From Sthenelais limicola (lineage: Eukaryota; Annelida; Polychaeta; Phyllodocida; Sigalionidae), in contig OW804095.1 of assembly GCA_942159475.1 (NCBI GenBank), positions 70,398,773 through 70,462,772 of the forward strand: a DNA stretch of 64,000 nucleotides, given 5' to 3'. Positions 13,226 to 24,950 of the stretch are shown one piece after another. Both the position numbers and the translations under genes were made by a program. Each line of letters begins with the position of its first letter. Within the stretch, counting starts at the first letter, position 1. The notes under the pieces are model-generated. The model saw only the letters and a program-made list of their open reading frames with translations, was not told the origin of the DNA and did not search any database.

Positions 13226-14757
13226 GACTGGCAAGGAGTGGGCGACAGAAAAATCACGAAAAGCAAGAAAATTAGTTCTATAGCTGCCGATCTTATTTTG
13301 GTTGTCGATGCAAAGACAATGCAGCTACCAATATCCTTACTCATCGACGTGCATCACCAGTAATTACATCATCTTTGCATCAACTAGCTTTTGTTAACAG
13401 TGGCCACAACACTTAGAGAACTAATTATTTGCTTTTATATGTGAAATCTTATCAACTTGATCGCCATGGTCGTTAAAGTGGTCTGGCCACTGTCGACAAA
13501 ACCAATGCAAAGAAGCAAAGACGATGTAAAGTTGATGTAATTGCCGGCGATGCATGTTGATAAAGAGGCTTATCGGTAGCTGCATCATCTTTGCATCAAC
13601 AACCAGAATAAGATCGGCAGCTATTGAACTAATTCTCTTGCTTTTACATATGCAATCTCATCGACTAGACATTGCCAACACATCGCTATGGACTTTACCT
13701 CCATTAACAATGCACCAATGCAAAATCACATCGACGGGAAATATCAGAGATGTTTGATGTTCATCGGTACCCTTAAGCGATCTGGCCACTGTTGACAAAA
13801 CATAGTCGATGTAAAGACGATGTAATTGCAGGTGATGCACATCCATGAGGAGGGTTATTGGTGGCTGCATCGTCTTGGCATCGACAATAATAAAAAGTTC
13901 GGCAACTATGTAATTCATTTTCATGCTTTTACATATGGAATCTCATTGACTAGACATTGCCAACGCATCGCCACGGCCATTACCTCCATTGACAATGCAC
14001 CGATACAAAATCACATCGGCTGGAAATTTCAAACATGTTTGATGTTCATCGGTACCCTTACCGATGCAATTTTTACATCGCCCACTCATCGCCAGTCATT
14101 GCTGGCTATTGCCGAAGGCATAGCAATGACAAGTCGATGCAAAGACGATGCAATAAATTTCACAAAAATCTTAAAGACTACCTCATCGCCAACGATTTTG
14201 TCAACAGTGGCCGGACCCCTTTACCGATGCAGTTCTTACATCGCCCACTCATCGCCAGTCATCGCTGGCTATTGCTGAAGGCATAGCAATGACAAGTCAA
14301 TGCAAAGACGATGCAATAAATTTCACAAAAATCTTATCGACTAGCTCATTTCCAACAATTTTGTCAACAGTGGCCAAACCATTGACAATGCACCAATGCA
14401 AAATCACATTGTTAAATGGTCCAGCCACTGGCGACAAAATAGTTGGCAATGCGTTGGCGATTTTTAAAATTTTGTAAAATTGATTGCATCATATTTGCAT
14501 TGACTTATCTAAGTGGCTTTGGCTTCTGCACATCAAGTGATGACTGGCAATGAGTGGGCAATGTGAAAATTGCATCGGTAAGGGTAGCGATGAACATTAA
14601 ACATGTCTGATATTTCCCGCCAATGTAATTTTGCATCGGTGCATTGTCAATGGAGTTAATGGCCGTGGCAATGAGAAATCAATGAGATTCCCCATATAAA
14701 AGCAAGAAAATTAGTTTTACAGTTGCCGATCTTATTTTGGTTGTTGATGCAAAGATC
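13226..14757. repeat. Foldback-like array of nested direct and inverted modules
   Basis: One ~56-bp module containing GCAAGAAAATTAG and GCCGATCTTATTTTGG occurs four times: forward at about 13,261 and 14,700, reverse at about 13,590 and (diverged) about 13,873. A second module with ATTGCCAACRCATCGC and CCTCCATTRACAATGCACC occurs forward at about 13,665 and 13,960 and inverted at about 14,640, giving a long inverted repeat (about 13,870-14,100 against 14,530-14,757). A 163-bp tandem unit is duplicated from 14,061 and 14,224. The short word GATGCAAAGACGATG and its complements recur throughout. Open frames here (up to 150 codons) are by-products of the repetition. A foldback or palindromic non-autonomous DNA transposon is the likeliest origin. 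Confidence 0.75.
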
Positions 14758-14775
14758 ACACACACACACAAACAA
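14757..14775. repeat. (CA)n microsatellite
   Basis: Short run of CA dinucleotides directly at the right end of the foldback array. Confidence 0.7.
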
Positions 14776-15264
14776 ACTCTTCCACCCACTCCTCTTAAAG
14801 TACAGCAAACACATACATACTGAATACATAATATGAGATGAGTTGCAAAGAAATGAGCCACAAGTCACATGAAATAATTTTGAGATATCATTTTTGAAAA
14901 GATGATATCAAGTGGATTACAATGATGGTACATAATAACACATTTAATAAGTCATTTTAAATTTTCTACATTTATGAAAAAAAGTTAGCACTACTACTGA
15001 TGATCAACTATGGAGGTCTCCATTTCTTTTCTGTAATCAAAAGAAGTACACGCAAAAAACCCTCTATATATTTCGCTCTATGTTTACAGTGCTCTATATA
15101 TATTTAATTAGTGTGTTTCAGGTTGCGTTTTTGCGTCCAGTGACTGGTGAGGTAGAATGCACTCATGCATGGCTCCTAGGAAAGTCTATAAAAACAAAGA
15201 TAGCTATACAGTCATTATATATAGCCGAACATGGCAGATATATATGGCTACACCAGATGGGAAG

Positions 15265-15364
15265 CCAACTGCTGATCTCCAGTGGGCCCTATTAGGCAAA
15301 CCGAAGGTGGTATGCCACTTGCTGAACAGTGGAGGGCCCTATTCGGCAAACCACCAGTGGTATA
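15265..15364. repeat. Two diverged 50-bp tandem units
   Basis: Units at 15,265-15,314 and 15,315-15,364 share GGGCCCTATT and GGCAAACC cores and a terminal GTGGTAT. About three quarters of positions agree. Confidence 0.7.
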
Positions 15365-15439
15365 CTTTTCAGGGGGTGGCAAGAAGGTGGCTGCTTCCTT
15401 GGGTCATTGCTTGTTGTGCTGAAGGCTTGGCAATGACAA

Positions 15440-15501
15440 GTTGATGAAGGGCTAGTCGATAAGAATTTTGTAGAATTCTTATTGACTACACCTTCATCAA
15501 C
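15440..15501. repeat. 28-bp-arm hairpin related to the foldback array
   Basis: Arms at 15,440-15,467 and 15,474-15,501 pair at 25 of 28 positions around a 6-base loop. Just upstream lies GGCTTGGCAATGACAAG, close to a motif of the array at 14.1-14.3 kb, so this looks like an outlying piece of the same family. Confidence 0.65.
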
Positions 15502-18418
15502 TGTTGACTGTTGAATACTGTTAGATCGCGAACTATAAAGACAATATAAGACACCGAGGTTTACAAATGCTAGAGAATTCTCTGGGCATCATATATAAGT
15601 AATCACCACGAATGTACTTAATATCTTAACAATGAATTGTTCAGAGGCAAGGAAAGTAAAAAGAGGTGAAAAGCCACATATGAGCATGTGTTCGCTCGAG
15701 CCGCAAGAGATATATTAATGGGAAAGGAGTATTTGGAAGGGTTCCTCGATGACGCTATGAAATCATTCTTTGTTTTTTTGCCCATCTGTACCACATCATG
15801 ACCATTAATTCCTGAACGTTTGAGCAATTATCGCTTGCTTACTAAGTAACTATAGAGACAAGGCAATGATTAGTATTTACTAAATGGACAATTGAAGCCA
15901 TACAAAAAATAGCTACATGGGTCTAAAAGCCTAAAAATACAACACTCGATGACATTTACAATTGCAAAAGCTTGGTGAGTGGACCATATCATTAGGTGGA
16001 GAAACAGCTGAAGTATGGCAGGAAAGTAAATACAGGGGGGTGGGGGGTCTTTTTCAACCGAACCATTAATCTCCATTGTGAAAAATGAATAGACTGAATT
16101 CTCAGGATTTGAGCTGTAAAGATAATTAACTTTAGATTACACATGCATGCACACCACTGGGGACATCTTTTCTCTTCACTCAGTACAGCGTTTCATTTCA
16201 GATCAATCCTCATCCGAACCCCAGCGACAGCATGCAGTACAATGCCTGTCAAATCATAGGCACACTTCATATAGTTTTGGTGGACACTTTGACCCCATGT
16301 GACCTCAAATGAATTGACCACATGAGGGTCACTTAAGGGCAGCGTGAGCTGACCGCCAGACCCATCTTTCCGGAGTCACCTGATAGTCACGAGCGAAACT
16401 AAAGTAAATCAGATGAACTATCGCGCAAATGGAAGCAAATATAAGGGATAGTTTGTCGGAGGTGTAGTTTACGTGCCTTGAATGAGTTGCAGAAGCAAGC
16501 ATGGCAATACAGCAAGAAAGCTTAAGATATTGACTAAATAAAGGATCTAGGATATAAGAAAAATCCTATAACCAATTGCTCACCGACAATACTTTTATGA
16601 AAAAGAAGTGTTGGATCATTCCAATCTTCACATGAAATCATTCTTACCAAAATAGGTTGGTCGTCATTTGCCTTACATGCAGCTGCTGTTCGGATAATTA
16701 CAATCTAGCAGGTCAGTTATTAACCTATTTATCTTAAAAATAATATTTTCAGCAACACCTCAAAATCGCCAAAGATACGAAGCTAACACATTGAGAATGC
16801 CGATGGTAAATCTAAATATTCCTGTGTTTCCTAGCTTGGAGCTTACAGCCTGCATAAGTAAGGGGCCACAGCTCAGATGAGTTATTACAACTAGCACTTA
16901 GTGTGTTAACGCAGATACTGACACTCGCACAACCCCTATAGGGCTCTTCAGTGAGGATACGACAATTCATAATTTGGTATAAGAGGCGCACCCAAATAGA
17001 TTATCATTATAAACCAGAGAAGTTGACGATCTCTCTTTAGAGTGGACGGGATATACACTTGACGCACCACTTGACAACCAAGCATCTTACACAGGATCCA
17101 ACCTAATGTAATAGTTCTACCTCATTTAAACATTAATATCATATACTACTACAATCCTAACAAATCGTTGTAGCCAAAAGAATTCTAATGTATGCAAGAT
17201 TTATACTAATTTTACAGTTAACCGATACTTACCTGTAAGTTGAGGATTAAACCTGTAATTATGTTATTCTGCATGTTCTAAAGTTCGAACCATATATATA
17301 TATTCACATTCAACAGGAACTCTGTACCTTAGTCCCATTTCTTATTTTACTTGAGATACAGAAGTGTACAATGATACCTGCCACAAACCTTTGATGAGAT
17401 TCGGACATGTCTTTCAGGGGTTACTGGGCCCAGACACTGGCTTGCAATAACATCCTATTGAAGAAGTCTCTCGGATTTCTGATTTATTGAAAATCAGAAT
17501 TTGACATCGTCCTACTTTGATAGCCACTTCAATAATGCATGACCACGTTGGATGAGCGAGGCCCGTGAATTCAAAACGGAAGAGTTGCAACAAAAGAAGG
17601 AAATCACATCAGAATCTGTGCAATTCATCAGACAAATGGTATGGGGTGGGGGTGGGGGGCTTGGATCCATATGTACGGAGAGAAGAAAATAGAGTAATTA
17701 GTATAGTTATAGGAGTGCCAGTTTACCAGTGCCGCAGGAGTATTTACTATAGGGAAACGATGATAAGGGAGGGTTAGTGTGGAAAATCATCGAGCTAAAA
17801 GTTTGCTTTCAAGATAAACGTATTTTTCAAAACGAAGGTTTAAAATATAAACAGATAACTAATCAAAGGAACAACACATATTGTGAGGTCAATATATATA
17901 CCTGGTAAACATCGTGCATCCAATAATATTAAGGCCAGCCAGAAACCATAACCAAGATAGGCTAACTAACTCGGGATATAATTAGAACGTATGTGGTAGG
18001 GAACGTGTTTTTGTTTAGTTATTGATGTCCAATGTTCAGAATAACGATCCGTCTAACTATACAGTTACATTAGGGCAACTGAAAAATTATTGATGCTAGA
18101 TACATTTATACAATAAGTGGTCATAAAGCACTTAGAATAGTATACCCGTGCGAACCAGCGCTTTCAGGACAGATAAGCGAATATTTCCTAAAGGACTGCG
18201 TATTTGCGACGGTTAATAGTACCTTTCAGCACAAACCTCGTAATATTAATTTGTAAATGTCATGAACTTCGAAACAAAATTGTCCTTAAAAATAGTAGGT
18301 TCGGCTCAGTCAAGATCAATTTTAGAACCTGTCTCTAACCATATATAAATAGTCTCATAAGCACATCTAAAATCACTGTGAAATGACCATCGCCAGATTT
18401 CCTGGCTACAGGAAGGAG

Positions 18419-18443
18419 GAAACAATGTAAGGTACATTGTTTC
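18419..18443. repeat. Perfect 11-bp hairpin with 3-base loop
   Basis: GAAACAATGTA, loop AGG, then the exact reverse complement TACATTGTTTC. Confidence 0.65.
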
Positions 18444-18769
18444 AGAGAATCAAATAGTTAGAATCGTTTCCTTGCGATGCTCGAGAGTCGTCAGGGGATT
18501 ATGTAAAACCCGTTCTAGGGCACAAGCATTCTATCATGGAATAAGTTAGTAGAGAAAGGACATGCTCACCGATACTCGGGTATCGTCAGAATCCCACTCT
18601 ACAGACTGGTGAGCGGGAGAGCACATGGGAATGTTACAGTCTTGACAGCCTTGCCTCAGCACTGCTACAATTCATCCACATGCTTTTTCTCACCCGGGGA
18701 ACATTAACAATGGTGAGAACAACATACGGAAATAAAGGGCATTCCCACAACCTTTATCTAGGGTGGCGG

Positions 18770-18820
18770 TCACCCCCCCCCCACACACACACACACCTCC
18801 CCCAACACACACACACCTTT
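18770..18820. repeat. Poly-C and (AC)n microsatellite
   Basis: A C-run followed by two ACACAC tracts separated by CTCCCCCA. Confidence 0.85.
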
Positions 18821-19669
18821 TTGAAGAAAAAAAGTACTCCAATACATTAATTTAATATAATAAATTCATGTAAATTATGTTTAAATAAACATTTCGAAAG
18901 TTGACGTTCATAACATGATAAGACACGGAAGGGTTACAGGTTTGCCCTCTACAGTTGGTGTCAATGTGCACTGGATAAAAATACATGTCCACCAGGTTGA
19001 GAAGATATTCTCAAATGTCAGATCATAATAATTTATAACATAATGATTAATGCGTTGAAGAACCTACTCACACAAACAATGATAGTACCAGAAAGAGGTG
19101 AGTGAGTACCAATTGGTAACGCTAAAGATTGGATTAACATCACATTCACCATTTACTGCCACACTAAACTTTTCTACGATTCCATATATATATATAGAAG
19201 GACCCGTAGACTCATGACCCTCAGGAGCCTCACTCGAGTTCAGGAACATGGCAATAACCTCCATTATGCACCCACTTGTTGATCGTGAATAATTTGAGAG
19301 AGGCCTAACCCCTGCACTGCCTGATGATCTCCTAATAGTATGCCAACGCTCATAGACAAGATGTAGCTGCCATATACACCACTGGCCCTATTAACACTGG
19401 CGTTACCTACCGCATAGAATCATCTAATAAAACATGAATTATTGACCATTAAGCCTGCCATGGATCCATGCCCTTCTCATTGGGCCTGTCCTGCGGACAA
19501 TACTCATAATACCACCCCAACACTAACTGCATCTGATGGCCGATAATAGGGGTCAATGTCCACATATCGAGGTAATAAGGTATGTGTAACTAAAACAGGT
19601 ACAACATACAGAACAGAATGCCAGAGAATCACACAGTCTTATCGTTTGCCAAACAAAATCCATTATCTT

Positions 19670-19860
19670 TTTAGAGAGAAATATAGAGATAGTCAGACAG
19701 ACAACAGCTAGACAGACAGAGAATGAGATAGAGACAGATTGGCGGAATAAGGGAGAAAGTGAGAAGTAAAAACAGGTAGGAAGTAGTATAGAAACAGGAG
19801 AAAAGAGGGAGAGGCAAAAAGAGGGAGAGAGCAAGATGGGGCGGGGCGGACACAGTGAGA
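19670..19860. repeat. Purine-rich GACA/GAGA simple repeat
   Basis: Degenerate GAGA and CAGACAGA words on the plus strand. The apparent minus-strand Leu/Ser/Phe-rich frames are artefacts of this composition. Confidence 0.7.
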
Positions 19861-22800
19861 AATATAAAAATATTTTATACAGAGAGCTGCAGCCATTGGG
19901 GACACGGTAGTCGATAAACAGACAGATCTATACCCACACATACCCAGGGAAAGTATGATGACACCTAAGTTGATTGTCAAACAAATAAAGAGAAGAAAAG
20001 AGGAGGCTTACAAATAAACAGACAGAGATGCTGACGCCAGCCTTCATCGGCAGCCTGGCTGAGGAAGGATGAAGAAAACTAATATCAATAGCGAGAATCA
20101 GACGCCAACAGTTTAGACAGTGATCTGGCGAACATCAAACACTATCAGGAGCAATTAGCTATCAGCCCAGAAGACTCGTTTTAAATGATGAATCACCAAA
20201 TATTTCAATTGAAAATGACAAAGGAATCATCAAGTAAAGCGGATAGCAGGAAAAACTGGAAACAATCACCATATCAGTTGAAATATTATTTAACCATGTG
20301 GGGTGAAACGTAATTTGAATACAGAAAGCTGCAATTTTAAAGGAAGACAGGACGCCGAAAGACTAATCGAAAGGCATTTGTGAGCAATTTACTATTAAAA
20401 GAGCAGGAAAATGTGAAGTTAATGCGGTTGGAATCTTCCTTTGCTCACCATTTTTACGTATTCGCAATTTTATCAGCAGTTACACAATTAAAGCTAACTT
20501 TTGGGTGGCGTCTGGCTTGACTTTAAATAGCCGGGTATAGTGAAGTTATCCAGGAGAGACACTGTTCAAAGGTTCTTTCTCCATAAAGTGATGAGGGGCT
20601 GAGCCAAACGTCACTTCCTACCATTAATAAATTTACTTTACCAAGAACCTTCTAGAATGGCGCGGAGACGGCTTTACTCCATGCAGTCTGGAAAACTAAG
20701 GATAGAAAATGATCCCCAAATCGATTTTAACGTTAAAACTTTTACAGATCTTAGGTCATGCTGGATTGTGTGAATATTTGAAATAGAAAACAGATCTAAA
20801 TCTTTCTTTATACAGATTTAGAAATAAGATATATTGTTGCTCACATTTATAGCTAAAAACAGAAGAAACTCTCTTAAAGGATTATCTGATAGGTGAGAAG
20901 TGTAGCGTAAGTATTAGACAGTATGATTGTAGAGACTTCTATAAAACTTATTATGTTCCTATCTTATAAGTGCTACGAATAGAAGAAATTCCAGATTTGA
21001 GAACTATCAATTACACAAAATGTAATTTCAAAATGTATATTAAAATGTACTATATTGATGGCAGGTTCAATAAATACTATCCAGAAGGTCCTTAAAACAA
21101 AGTAGAAATACTTTTGAGCTGAAAACTGATTCTCGGTGATGCTAATCAGAGGCTTAGTGAACGGAGTCAGAGTAGAGTCAGTGCATCAAAGTCTAACACC
21201 TAACTGCTTTTCCTTGGCCTCAAAGCTGGTAAATATACGCTCAGTAGAAGCACTATCTCAGGGAATCGCATCTCCTTGAATTAGCAGAAAGGCCACCACT
21301 GTCTGCCAAGCTCACATTACCCTTTAATGAACTTAAGCGTTCTCAGCAACACAAGCTTACAATGGGGATAGTTTAGGAAAGGTCTTTTACGCGACTTAAA
21401 TATGGTACCTCAGTTCTATCAGGGCAAACACAAGACACGAGGACCTGAAATATTAGAAAAAGAAACAAAGATACTGAATACCACATGATGAATCAATAGG
21501 GGATGCACAAGTCTCACTGCACATGTCATTACAGTGCAAATCTGACATACAAATATCCAGCGACATCTTTATCGTAAAAACAAGGATAACTATAGAGTTA
21601 GTCAGACAGATATAGCTTGTGTAAATGATCTATAAAAAACAAATGCACGATGGGAAAGATATAGTCTTTTTTATTGAATCATGTCATGTGATCACTGTTA
21701 AATATTACATGCTGAATATAACATGTTAGTTTTTACACTGACATCCAACTCCCATAATTCCCCGCAAATCAAAATTCAAGATGACGGATATGCAATCTCC
21801 TATATACGAATGCGTGTTGTTAGATTTTAGCCCCAGCTCTGCCAATATTAAAATGTTAAAACCAACAGTTTGTTATCAAACAGATGGACCCTTTGTGACC
21901 ATTGTTCTGAAAAGAAGAGTACCAGTATTATTAATCGATGTATCATAAGCCTAACGGGAGTAATTCATTTGAGAAGGGAAAGGTCATTTTGACGGGGGAG
22001 TGGAAATAGTGTTGGAAGTCCGGCCAACAAGAATATCCCTATTATTAAGCGCCTAGTGGAGAAAGTATTATGGCGGCGTCTACAACCCAACATGTGCACC
22101 AATAATAGGCTGGACATCCTTACTTCAAAGCAGAAGTTATACAACATGTGTTTATGTTAAGCGGATAACTATTTTTCAGGCAGAGGATAAAAAACATATT
22201 TTTTGCTTAAACATCCTTATAGTCTTTTACAATCAATTGAGGAAACTACAACTTAAAGATATTTAAGACAGTCAGATTTGTTTCTGAGCATATAATATAT
22301 GCCACTTGGACTTAAAATGAATTGGGGGTGTCGCATTTTTTTATATATAAAATAAGATTTCCTGAAAGTTCCATGTTGACTGTTACGTAAAGACGGACTG
22401 ATCATGCATAGGTAATTACGACGCATACAAATGACTGACAGCGCAGCTTATAAGAATGCTTTATAGGCATACTTTAAATATATCTAACTTGGGACATCTA
22501 AATACCAGATTTACTATATTTGCATGGAATAAATATGATGATGCTATCATCGACGGAACAGTTCAGCAGGAATGAAAGCATAAAGTTAATAAGCAATATC
22601 ATTGTCAGTCAATTCAATTGGGATGCCATGTGGGAATATCTCCGCCACGACTAGCTTAATATACTTGGAATAAGCCATTCCAGACTCTCTTTGCAAGTCT
22701 CAACTAAGACTCTGAGCCATGTCTGGAACCGGTAGATAGTACTAATGATGTACATTTGAACATAATAAAGAGCTTTAATCCAGGGCGAGAAAGAGAAGAT

Positions 22801-23499
22801 TATGTATAAACCTGCCTCTATATTCTTGTTAAATAAACGGCTAATGTCTTCTGTCCAACCCGGAAGTAGCAGGTCAATCTCCACTGGCATAAGTCAAGGT
22901 CATAAGGAAGGACAGTTCAGCATAAAAATGTATCTCTTTCAAACATGAAATTCTCCAGATATTTAGAAAATAGGATTACTATACAATTTGAGGCCGAAAA
23001 TACAACATACAACAAAATAAATGTAATGTATTTGACAAATTTTCATCACAAATAGGAAGCCTATTGGATTGCCTCTGCACAACAGCTTCAAGTGATTAAA
23101 GCAGTAAAATGAATAAATGTAATATACTAGTATATCTGAATCTTCTTACTAGTTAAAACAATAAATAGGTCTATGCAGATAACATTATAAACACCAATTC
23201 AAAGCTATTAGTTTCTTAGTTCGAACATAGCCCATGGACTATCTCTCTCACGCTGTCGTTTCTATTAAGAGTGCCTTGTATTCAATATATGGGAATCTGT
23301 AGTCATCATTTTTCAAGAACAGCGCACGGACCATTTCAATGTAATATAGTCAAGACAAGTAATAGCTTACAATGCTGAATCTCAGAATAGAATAAAATCA
23401 TTGACAACAAAAATGAAATATTTTAGCCTTCAAAATGAAGGAATACTAATAGCCCCATCTTACAAAGGACCTTTTTCTAAATGCATTGTTTTAGCAAGA

Positions 23500-23790
23500 G
23501 ATCCAGACCACCCAGGGCCCTGGAATGGCTCCGACAGGAGCGTATAGTCTGGACATGAGGGCGTGGTTTAAAGACATCATTGATTTATGTAACACTACCA
23601 GGGCGCATCCTAATCCCCAGCCCCAGCCACTGAGTCCTACCACAGGGGACCCGGATAATGACGGATAATCTCCGTTAGGGGGCACCACGATTCCAGGCGA
23701 CAGGTCACGTGATAGTTTTTCGCCATTTTGATAGGACCGGCGCCATCTTTCACTGAGTCGCCAATTGATCAATTAGTAGGAGCGCCGGAT
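23500..23790. promoter_or_regulatory. GC/CpG-rich island with YY1-like sites
   Basis: The segment is GC-rich against AT-rich flanks. On the minus strand it holds AAGATGGCGCC (23,740-23,750) and AAAATGGCG, both close to the YY1 core, plus a CACGTG box at about 23,707. YY1 sites often sit at transcription starts in animals. The 93-codon minus-strand frame here starts without an ATG and its sequence is compositional. Promoter identity is inference. Confidence 0.3.
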
Positions 23791-23945
23791 TCATACTTTT
23801 ATTCAAAAGGTAGTCGAACAAAGAGTAATAAACATTCCAAGAAAATTAAAAAATAGTGTACGATTGACAACTAATACATGAAAAGACATTTCGAAAATTG
23901 AAATGTTTCCCAAGGCATTTAGGTGTTTGGTACATATATGTAGTA

Positions 23946-24013
23946 CATATGAGCCTGTATTCATAGTCCCCCGAACCAACATATGAGCCTGTATTCATAG
24001 TCCCCCGAACCAA
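23946..24013. repeat. Perfect 34-bp tandem duplication
   Basis: Two exact adjacent copies of a 34-bp unit beginning CATATGAGCCTGTATTC and ending in CGAACCAA. The lack of divergence points to a recent duplication or an assembly artefact. Confidence 0.9.
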
Positions 24014-24275
24014 TTACTTTTAGCCCCGAAAGAATGTCTTATTTTTAGGAGATCCTAATTAAAGTTAATCTCAAATGATTTGCGTAATTTGAATATAAGC
24101 ATGCACGAAGTGGGAAGAAATACTAATGGTATGATATAGATTAATTGTACTTCTGTAACCATATCTCTTTTTCTAAGTTTAAGCTGAGAATATCGCTGTA
24201 CATGACGAGAGCTTATTGAATAAAAACAAACAAACACACCAATTGATAATTGTATTTACAACAAAAGAAATGGGT

Positions 24276-24316
24276 CCGTTGCATAAGAAAGACTACAAAG
24301 ACGCTTTATGCAACGG
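24276..24316. repeat. Short inverted repeat (CCGTTGCATA), MITE-like
   Basis: CCGTTGCATA and its exact complement TATGCAACGG are separated by 21 bases. Confidence 0.55.
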
Positions 24317-24879
24317 GTCTGGCCATGTTATACTTGCATGCGATCATCAAAACATAACAGGGAAAGCAATGCGATTAAGGATTCCTAATCAGAGATATGC
24401 ATCTCGGCGTAGACTATTCATATCCTGTCATAAAATGTAAGGTATTGGTCCCATAATCTCATCTAATATTTGTTCAGCAGCGCACCAGAACTAAGATGTA
24501 GACACCACGCTCTCTTCTAGTCTGAGTCTCTTTGACTGCATTATGGAAGTGTTTGGTCATGTGGAAGTAAAGAGCGAATGATCTAAGTTGGTCTCAATTT
24601 GATTATCCTTAAAGAGTAATAAAACCATGCAATTCCAGGAATTATAAGTCTAATCAATACCCTTCAAAGACAGGAGATTTCTGAGAAAATAACTATATCG
24701 TGTGGGTAGATTACTGAATCTCACTTATTGGTGGACAACTCTAGAAGATTTATCTAACCTTGGATGAAAATCCTCATTATAAGATAGCATATTAAAGCTG
24801 TCACCAGAAACTAGAAGCTTATCGAGGTAAGAATTATCGCTTGTATATCGATGGTTCCCGGTAGGAAATAAACCCTTTA

Positions 24880-24950
24880 TTTATGGTTACGATATTTATT
24901 TCACTAGCTTTCGGGCTAAGTTTTGCCCTTCATCAGGTCTAGAAGCTTAG
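24880..24950 (-). mobile_element. Penelope-like LTR fragment with hammerhead-like core
   Basis: On the minus strand CTGATGA (24,936-24,930) is followed by one extra A, a 4-bp stem GGGC/GCCC with an 8-base loop (24,928-24,913), then GAAA (24,912-24,909). This matches the order of conserved hammerhead ribozyme elements known from terminal repeats of Penelope-like retroelements. The phrase with CTTTCGGGC and GCCCTTCATCAGG also resembles those repeats. The extra A and the lack of an obvious stem III suggest a degenerate copy. No Penelope RT or GIY-YIG frame is visible nearby. Confidence 0.45.

Larger units (their letters stand above)
15502..23490. other. AT-rich non-coding DNA, no gene seen
   Basis: Only short, unrecognisable frames. 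It includes a GTGACC-rich interrupted inverted repeat at about 16,288-16,332 (TGACCCCATGTG against CACATGAGGGTCA) and the simple repeats listed separately. Confidence 0.55.

Noticed and set aside
13826..14278. 150-codon frame
   Set aside because: It falls wholly inside the foldback array and partly repeats itself; the frame follows from the repeat unit.
23491..23772. 93-codon frame in the GC-rich island
   Set aside because: No ATG start, Trp/Gly-rich composition from GC-rich repeats, no recognisable domain.
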